A model generated the notes under the pieces. That model made no database searches. It was not told the origin of the DNA and saw nothing but the letters and a program-made list of their open reading frames with translations. From Symbiodinium natans (Eukaryota > Sar > Dinophyceae > Suessiales > Symbiodiniaceae), in assembly GCA_905221605.1 (NCBI GenBank), contig CAJNDS010000754.1, positions 65,001-76,149 of the forward strand: a stretch of 11,149 nucleotides of DNA, in the 5' to 3' direction. The translations under genes and the position numbers were made by a program. The first letter of the stretch is position 1; each line of letters opens with the position of its first letter. Of this stretch, positions 5,944 through 11,149 are shown piece by piece.

Positions 5944-8118
5944 CTAGTCGACCTCCTCCATCTTGGAGGCCTCGTCAGTCGCGCCCTCGACTTCCTCAAG
6001 CGGGGGCAGGTCGTCGTCATCGCCCAGGCCCTCATCGTCATCGTCGATGCTGAGGCCGAGCTTGATCATGCGGTGGATGCGGCCGGCGAACTGCGTGGGC
6101 TCATCGAGGTTGAAGCCGGAGGTGAGCAGCGAGGTGTCGAAGAGGAGCCAGATCAGGTCCTTGACCGTCTTGTCGGACTTATCGGCCGCGGCCTTCTTCT
6201 TCAGTTCCGCCATGATGGAGTGCTTGGGGTTCACCTCCATGGTCTTCTTGGAGACCATGTAGGAAGTCATGGAGTTGTCGCGCAGGGCCTGGGCCTTCAT
6301 AATACGCTCCATGTTGGCGCTCCTGGAACTTTTGAACGTGCCGGTCACTTTCCGTGACCGACACCACGAAGAAGAAGAAGAAGAAGAAGAAGAAGAAGAA
6401 GAAGAAGAAGAAGAAGAAGAAGAAGAAGAAGAAAAACAGCTCCTAAACCCCAAACTCCTAAACTCCTAAACCCCCAAACCCCCAAAACCCCCAAAACCCC
6501 CAAACCCCCCAAACCCCCAAACCCCCTAAACCCCTCAACCACAGTGGCGCTCCAGCCGTACTCAGAGGTGGTCAGCACGCAAGGGGAGTCGGCCATCCTG
6601 GAGCTCACGATGACCTTCTCCACCTTGTCCCCCAAGACCTCCTTCATCAGCTTCGTGAGGGGCTCGAACTCCGCCTTCATCTCCTCCAGCTTCTTCCTTG
6701 GAGCTTACTATGCTTACTGGTTTAGGGTTTAGGGTTTGGGGTTTAGGGTTTAGGGTTTAGGGTTTGGGGTTTAGGGTTTAGGGTTTAGGGTTTAGGGCTT
6801 ACTACTGGCAAGCATGTCGGTTTCGTTTTCACGACGGCGACACGCAAGCAGAAACTGGAAGAGTTAGAGTTTCAGCAGACTAGAACTGTCTGGGCCCAGG
6901 TTCTTCTCATCCTCGTCCTCGATGTCAAGACCCTCCTTGGTTGTGCTCTTCAGCTTCTTGCCATCGAACTCCTTCAGCTGCTGCACCGAATACTCGTCGA
7001 TGGGGTCGATCATGTACAGCACCTCTGAGAAAGCGCGCTAACAACTGCTTGATGTTGTGAACCTTCTACCACAAGTGCACGAACCCACTAGAAACCTCTT
7101 CTGGAGGCTTCCGGGTGAGGGTATACGGGCATGCGCACCTCGATGCCCTTCTTGCGCAGGGTCTCCAGGAAGGGAGAAGAAGACACCGCCGCGATGCTCT
7201 CGCCTGCGATGGCTCAGCGCTCCACGGTGGCTGAGCCCTAAACCCAAAACCCTAAACCCTAAACCCTAAATCCTAAACCCTAAACCCTAAACCCTAAACC
7301 CTTGGGCACACAGATCCTACGAGTCTCTTCTCGTTTCCAAGTTCTGCCTGTGATGTAGAAGATGTCGTTCTGGCCCTCCTTCATACGGTCGACGTACTCC
7401 TTCCTGGCAGAAAGCTGACATTGGCAAAGGCCCCGCTCCACCCTCAACCCTAAACCTGAATCCCAAGTTCGAACCCTACCAGTAGCTGGCCTATGCGCGT
7501 TGTCTGTTCTCTTGCTGAATGGCCTACTTGAAGGTTCATGGGTAGTTATAAGTAGGGTTATAAGTACCTTAGTTCAGGTTGCAATATAGGTTACCTTACC
7601 TAAAACCCTACCTACAACTATCCACGAACCTTCAAGTAAGGGTCTGGGTTTCCAGTGCCCAAATCAGTTCATGCCGGGGAACAGGCTGATCTGCTCGTCC
7701 CCCGACTTGGAGGTGTGGTAGCGGAGTAGCTCGGCCACCTCATCCAAAATCAACCGTTGGGGTCCCCTAAACCCCTAAAAAAACACTAAACATGCTGAAA
7801 TCATCAAAAGAGGCATCTGGATTTTGGGCCAGAGTCGGATAAGGCATGCTTCATACATGGGCCCGCCTTGGTGCGGTTGGTGGAGTCCTCATGGACGCCC
7901 AGCTTGAGGCACTTGCCGAACTGCTCGTAGAACTTCTTGTAGTCGTCCTTCTTCTCGGCGATCTCTGCGAACATCTCGAGGCACTTCTTCACGAGATTCT
8001 TCTTGATGACTCGCAGGATCTTGTTCTGCTGCAGGGTCTCGCGGGAGATGTTCAGAGGCAAATCCTCCGAGTCCACCACGCCCTTCACGAAGTTCAGCCA
8101 CTCCGGCATCAGCTCCTC

Positions 8119-8151
<33 letters not shown>

Positions 8152-10268
8152 CAGCTTGATGTTGTTGCGCTTCTTCTTGGTCTCGAAGAGGTCGAAGGGC
8201 GCCCGGCGGGGAACGAACAGCAGGGCCCGGAACTCCAACTGGCCCTCGACGCTGAAGTGCTTCACAGCGAGGTGGTCCTGTCATCCATCAAGCGCAAGTG
8301 CCAAAAACACTTTCACACGCTCTTGCCTTGTTCAAATGCGGGGTCCTCCCAGTCGTTGGACAGGGACTTGTAGAAGGATGCGTACTCTTCGTTGGTCACA
8401 TCTTCGGACTTTCGCATCCAGAGCGGCTTGTTCTTGTTCAGCTGCCTTACACGACATCAAGAGACCCAACTGAGCTGCGGCCCCCAAGGCTGTTGAACGT
8501 TCGGTTCTGTTACGAGGGCTTCTCCCGCGACTACTCGCACGACCTTTGCCGTCCTCCTCATGAGCTGGTGTGGACTAGGCACACGTATTGCAACCCTCTC
8601 GCAGATGCCATCGCTTCCTAGTGCGCCCCAGACCGTAGCTGACGCGAATCGAACCTTAACTCCAAACTTGCTCCCTTCATAAGAGGTTTAGGCCGCCACT
8701 GTCAGGCCCTGAACGAGGTTTGGGGTTTGAACTTCAAAGGATGTTGACCAGCCGCTCCCACTCGTGCGAGACCTCCTTCACCTTCCTGGGCCAAGAGCCA
8801 GGGCATTAGGCAGAGGGCTACCCACTTTTGTTGGCCCTCGAATGAAGGGGACACCGCGGAGTTTAGGGCGGCCGCAGTTTAGGGGCATGTGCGGCTTTCG
8901 GGGCTTCGGGCACTTGGGCCAAGCATCTTGGTCTTCTTCTTCTTCTCTTCCTTCTCCTTCTCCTCGCCGCAGGAGCAGTGAGGCGCACGGAGGGGGGTAG
9001 GGGCAGTGGGGCAACCATGCTACTCATGGCATGTCGGGCGAGTCTCCTCGTCTACTTCCTCGATCTTAGGCTCATCACCTGGCATCCAGCGGGCTCCCTT
9101 CCCGACGCAAAGAGAAGTTAGGTGAAGGCGGGCCACCCACCGCCCCCCTCTCCACCCCCCACCCGCACTCCCCCACCACCCTCCCAAATCGTCCCAACTG
9201 CAATGCTTCGAACCCGACATTCTCAAATGCCACACTCCCTAGCGGACCCTCTTTCTCTTCCTTCTTCTCCTCCTCCTCCTCTTCGGAGTCCTCAGTTGCA
9301 CAAGATGTGGAGCTTCAGGGCTCCGGGATCCGGGAAAGCAGCGTGGGAGTGCGGCGATAGTACGCTGCAGCCAATGCTGCTGGCGATTTCAGGGCCCCTA
9401 CCGGGCTGCTTTAGCAAAGCGTCGGTCACCTCCTTCTCTTTGGACTTCTCCACATACAGCTCGATCGGGAAACCGATGAACTCGGAATGCTTCTTCACCA
9501 GATCCTTCAGACGTCGCTCCTGCAGAGAAGGGTTGTTTAGGCGGTGGAAACTCCAGGGTCTCTGAAGTCAACGGACCTAGGGTTTAGGGTTTAGGGTTTG
9601 GGGTGTAGGGTTTAGGGTTTAAGGTTTGGGGTTTAGGGTTTAGGGCCTAGGGCTTAGAGGGGTTTGGGGTGAAGGTTGAGAGTTGAGGGATGAGGGTTGA
9701 GGACTGAGGGGTGAGGGTTGAGGGTAGTTCTGAGCTTCAGTTAGTGCGTGTTTCCCCTCTGCTAACGAGGATTCGAAAGCCGCGTCCTCAAGAAACTCCG
9801 ACTGGTCTTCCTTGAGGTAGCAGATGATCTTAGTTCCTCGCTTGATCTCGCCGTGCACCAGCTCCGTGTCCTTCCGCACCGCTGGGGCACTGGCGACGCT
9901 GGACGTTGAACTGACGATCAGTACTGAGGCTGAACGTAAACGAAGCTGTCACGAGAGCATAATCGGCCTTCTGAACAGTAAAGGAGCCACCTGCGCCACT
10001 CTCCCAAATGTACTGCCTCGTCAAGAAAGATGCGCTGGCCGCGAAGAACTAGCATGCTGCACCATTTGAAGCACAAGATGAGTGAATCCACATGCGCTTT
10101 TCATGCTGAGATCTGAAAATCGAAAGATCTCTGCTTGCCTGCTGATGCAGCCTGAAGTCAAGACTGGCCCTTGCTATCGTTGAGACAAGCTACTCGTCGT
10201 CATTGTGCTTGCTCACGACACGGACCTTGTCGGAGACCAAGTACGCGCTGTAGAAGCCGACGCCGAAC
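5944..10268 (-). CDS. hsp90: Cytosolic Hsp90 chaperone, 5'-partial, 16 exons
   Basis: ATP-dependent cytosolic chaperone that matures client proteins. Exons, 5' to 3' on the minus strand: 10268-10194, 10016-9968, 9870-9787, 9519-9424, 9290-9248, 9078-9047, 8962-8928, 8785-8756, 8445-8346, 8277-7867, 7738-7683, 7403-7348, 7203-7139, 7022-6904, 6696-6553, 6322-5944. They sum to 1774 nt and give 590 uninterrupted codons plus TAG. Seen in order: [11 protein letters not shown] (ATP-lid/N domain), QYIWES, a charged Glu/Lys linker (9290-8928), the middle domain with NISRE, whose Arg is the known catalytic Arg, the C domain ([17 protein letters not shown]) and terminal MEEVD, which binds TPR co-chaperones and marks the cytosolic paralogue. 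Family length is about 700 aa, so roughly 115-120 N-terminal residues lie off the right edge. No frameshift or missing key residue is seen. Identity is near certain; individual splice sites were placed by frame and family alignment. Confidence 0.95.
6368..6433 (+). repeat. (GAA)22 microsatellite in the last hsp90 intron
   Basis: Sixty-six bases of uninterrupted GAA, which is TTC/CTT on the transcribed strand. It ends about 45 nt before the acceptor of the intron 6552-6323 and supplies a long pyrimidine tract there. Apparent poly-Glu, poly-Ser and poly-Leu frames across it are artefacts. Confidence 0.95.
6443..6537 (+). repeat. C-rich CCCAAAC/CCCTAAAC degenerate telomere-like tract
   Basis: Units of CCTAAAC, CCCCAAA and CCCCCAAAC run together inside the intron 6552-6323, starting almost directly after its donor (transcript sense G-rich). 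Confidence 0.8.
6721..6797 (+). repeat. TTTAGGG telomere-like array inside an hsp90 intron
   Basis: Eleven near-perfect heptamers, three or so being TTTGGGG variants, inside the intron 6903-6697 and ending about 25 nt from its acceptor. Confidence 0.9.
7236..7302 (+). repeat. CCCTAAA telomere-like array inside an hsp90 intron
   Basis: About nine CCCTAAA units with AACCCAAA and TCCTAAA variants. They fill roughly half of the intron 7347-7204 and stop about 33 nt short of its acceptor. The orientation is opposite to the arrays at 6721 and 9576. Confidence 0.9.
7523..7640. mobile_element. MITE-like fold-back element in an hsp90 intron (family copy 3)
   Basis: The left end (7523-7547) carries ACTTGAAGGTTCATGGG, and the right end (7616-7640) carries its reverse complement with 3 mismatches over 25 bases. 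The whole can fold into a hairpin of about 118 nt. It sits inside the intron 7682-7404. It shares arms and interior words (AAGTAGGGTT...AAGTACC) with copies near 3024-3121 and 5156-5279. No coding capacity and no clear target-site duplication. Confidence 0.75.
9576..9726 (+). repeat. Telomere-like TTTAGGG array grading into GTTGAGGG, inside an hsp90 intron
   Basis: TTTAGGG units with TTTGGGG and TGTAGGG variants run to about 9660, followed by GGTTGAG/GGATGAG variants. The array lies wholly within the intron 9786-9520, so on the transcript it is CCCTAAA-type. Confidence 0.9.
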
Positions 10269-11149
10269 CTCTGTTCCCAAGCTTTAGACTAAAAAGGCGA
10301 AAACTAAACACTCCGTGCTTCGCAACTCGTAGTTCGTAGTTAGTCAGTCGTCAATAGTAATCTGTAGTTCGCACTGAGCAATTCATATTTGGAATGTCTT
10401 GATCAGTAACTGGTATTACTTAGTCATGACTAGTCAATGATGTAAAACTCGTGATTAGGAAGTAAGAACAAAAATCACGAAACATGTTGCTGAACACTTT
10501 TTCCAATACCATGCGTTCAATCCAGATCTCTGCATCTTCGGCGAACGCTTCGGCGCTCAACTGGGAGGAAAAGTCAGCACGAGAGAGGCGTTATCTTATA
10601 AATGATTCTGTCTCTTGCGGCCTGCAACATCCTGGCCCTTTTGAAGAACAGACCCAATGTAGTTTCAATTGCCCGTTGACACTGTATGTGTTAGAGCATC
10701 AACGTGATGTGGCCAATGCTCTCTCGGACGACCCACTCTACCGACTCCGATGGCTGGCACGACTAGCTTGGTAACTAATCTGACGCATTCGGCCTGTTGA
10801 AGGAGAACGGAAGATGTGCCCAGCAAGTTTTCACTCGCCTTTGTTCCAGCATTTTGCTAAACGGAACGATTCGATTTCAGAGGCCTTCTCGAATAACTTC
10901 GCATGGGTATTCTACGATCGTCATACGTGGAAGCCAGGCTTGGATTGTTCCGAGACCATATAGGAGCCTACTTCGTACAACAGCGTCATAGACCATACGT
11001 TGGACTTGGATGACCTCATCACGGATATTCACCGTACGATTCAGGTTGTTTCGTAGGTAGATTGCTTCTGGCGCTTTTGGCAACAATGAGTGATCCGAAG
11101 AAAGAACTCTTGCGCCCTTGTTCATATGCAGGACGCAGCAATTGGCCCT
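10269..11149 (-). other. Incomplete hsp90 intron, at least 881 nt
   Basis: The first exon in the window begins with the last base of the conserved Gln codon of QFGVGF, after an AG at 10270-10269. An alternative AG three bases upstream would put Arg in place of that Gln. No Hsp90 N-terminal motif (SNASDAL, GIGM, NNLGTIA) appears in any minus-strand frame up to the edge. So this stretch is read as intron, or possibly intron plus missing exons further out. It contains reverse-transcriptase remains at 10595-11149. The part from 10280 to 10590 is low-complexity and AT-rich, with repeated GTAGTT and AGTCA words and nothing recognisable. Confidence 0.7.
10595..11149 (-). pseudogene. Degenerate non-LTR retrotransposon reverse transcriptase, C-terminal part
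   Basis: Pieces of one RT ORF end appear in order on the minus strand but in different frames. First comes an open stretch from the window edge to a stop near 10877 with YLRNNLNRTVNIRDEV and then YDAVVRSRLLYGL (10990-10952), like the post-catalytic region of non-LTR RTs, where a K/R-rich word, YDAV(I/V)RSKLLYGLET and a C-terminal GRPR box follow each other. About 25 residues expected between the first two motifs seem deleted. Then come a GHIFRSP word in another frame, VGRVGRPREHW (10744-10712) in a third, and LQAARDR near 10630-10607. In-frame stops and shifts make it a dead copy. It has the same orientation as hsp90. The catalytic YxDD part would lie beyond the right edge. The exact clade is not determined. 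Confidence 0.65.

Larger units (their letters stand above)
6323..10193 (-). other. Fifteen complete hsp90 introns with GT, GC or GA donors and AG|G acceptors
   Basis: Introns as 5'-3' minus coordinates with donor: 10193-10017 GT, 9967-9871 GC, 9786-9520 GA, 9423-9291 GA, 9247-9079 GT, 9046-8963 GA, 8927-8786 GA, 8755-8446 GC, 8345-8278 GA, 7866-7739 GC, 7682-7404 GT, 7347-7204 GC, 7138-7023 GT, 6903-6697 GA, 6552-6323 GA. Lengths run from 68 to 310 nt. Every acceptor is AG and the next exon always begins with G. The boundaries are forced by the need to keep frame and Hsp90 residues; where a few bases could slide, I chose the position giving AG|G. Relaxed donors with AG|G are established for dinoflagellates; this gene shows the pattern plainly. 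Confidence 0.85.

Noticed and set aside
5835-6357. Plus-strand open frames over the hsp90 C-terminus
   Set aside because: Antisense shadows of the final exon, which ends in MEEVD and a stop.
6269-6680. Open frames with long poly-Glu, poly-Ser or poly-Leu runs
   Set aside because: They are translations of the GAA microsatellite inside the last hsp90 intron; the real exons end at 6553 and restart at 6322.
7846-8473. Long plus-strand open frames (up to 175 codons)
   Set aside because: They are antisense to the 411-nt hsp90 exon at 8277-7867 and neighbouring exons, which match a known family.
10017-10193. GACGAG direct repeat at the first complete hsp90 intron as a target-site duplication
   Set aside because: The two copies are offset by one base from the splice sites, so removing the insert would not restore the frame cleanly.
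5944-10268. hsp90 as a pseudogene because it has stops between blocks
   Set aside because: All stops fall in introns; exon lengths sum to an exact open frame and catalytic and C-terminal motifs are intact.
10484-10991. Plus-strand open frames near the right edge
   Set aside because: The minus strand of the same bases carries ordered reverse-transcriptase motifs, so these are antisense by-products.

Overview
The window is nuclear DNA of a eukaryote, most likely a dinoflagellate. Three things point there. (1) A cytosolic Hsp90 gene on the minus strand reads without a break through 16 short exons, and its residues look most like dinoflagellate Hsp90 as I remember it. (2) Its 15 complete introns use GT (4), GC (4) or GA (7) as donor, and every acceptor I can place is AG followed by G; this relaxed-donor, AG|G pattern is known from dinoflagellates. 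(3) Plant/alga-type telomeric heptamers (TTTAGGG/CCCTAAA) are scattered through introns and intergenic DNA, and a broken non-LTR reverse transcriptase lies upstream. No species call is justified.

Right half (5944-11149): hsp90, minus strand, runs from the Q of the N-domain QFGVGF motif to the C-terminal MEEVD and stop at 5944. About 115-120 N-terminal residues lie beyond the right edge. The first, incomplete intron (10269 to the edge) holds the degraded 3' end of a reverse-transcriptase ORF. Other introns hold telomere-like arrays (9576-9726, 7236-7302, 6721-6797, 6443-6537), a 22-unit GAA microsatellite (6368-6433) and a fold-back element (7523-7640).

Left half (1-5943): mostly repeats. It has about a dozen telomere-like arrays in both orientations, a textbook MITE with 15-bp terminal inverted repeats and a target-site duplication (1938-2035), an AT-rich fold-back (1500-1836), a shorter palindrome (2461-2524) and two more relatives of the intron fold-back. 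Between the repeats are short coding-looking islands. Four on the minus strand (5892-5745, 5674-5646, 5491-5459, 4892-4812) can be joined in one frame under the hsp90 splice rules, and a fifth (4255-4133) could be a last exon. This may be an unrecognised second gene starting about 50 bp after the hsp90 stop.

The most interesting signal is in the hsp90 introns. The first bases of an intron tend to copy the first bases of the next exon: 11 of 15 share the first two bases, and the best case is a 9-nt exact direct repeat. So the non-canonical donor appears to be set by the target site, as expected if introns arose by insertion with target-site duplication (introner-like elements).
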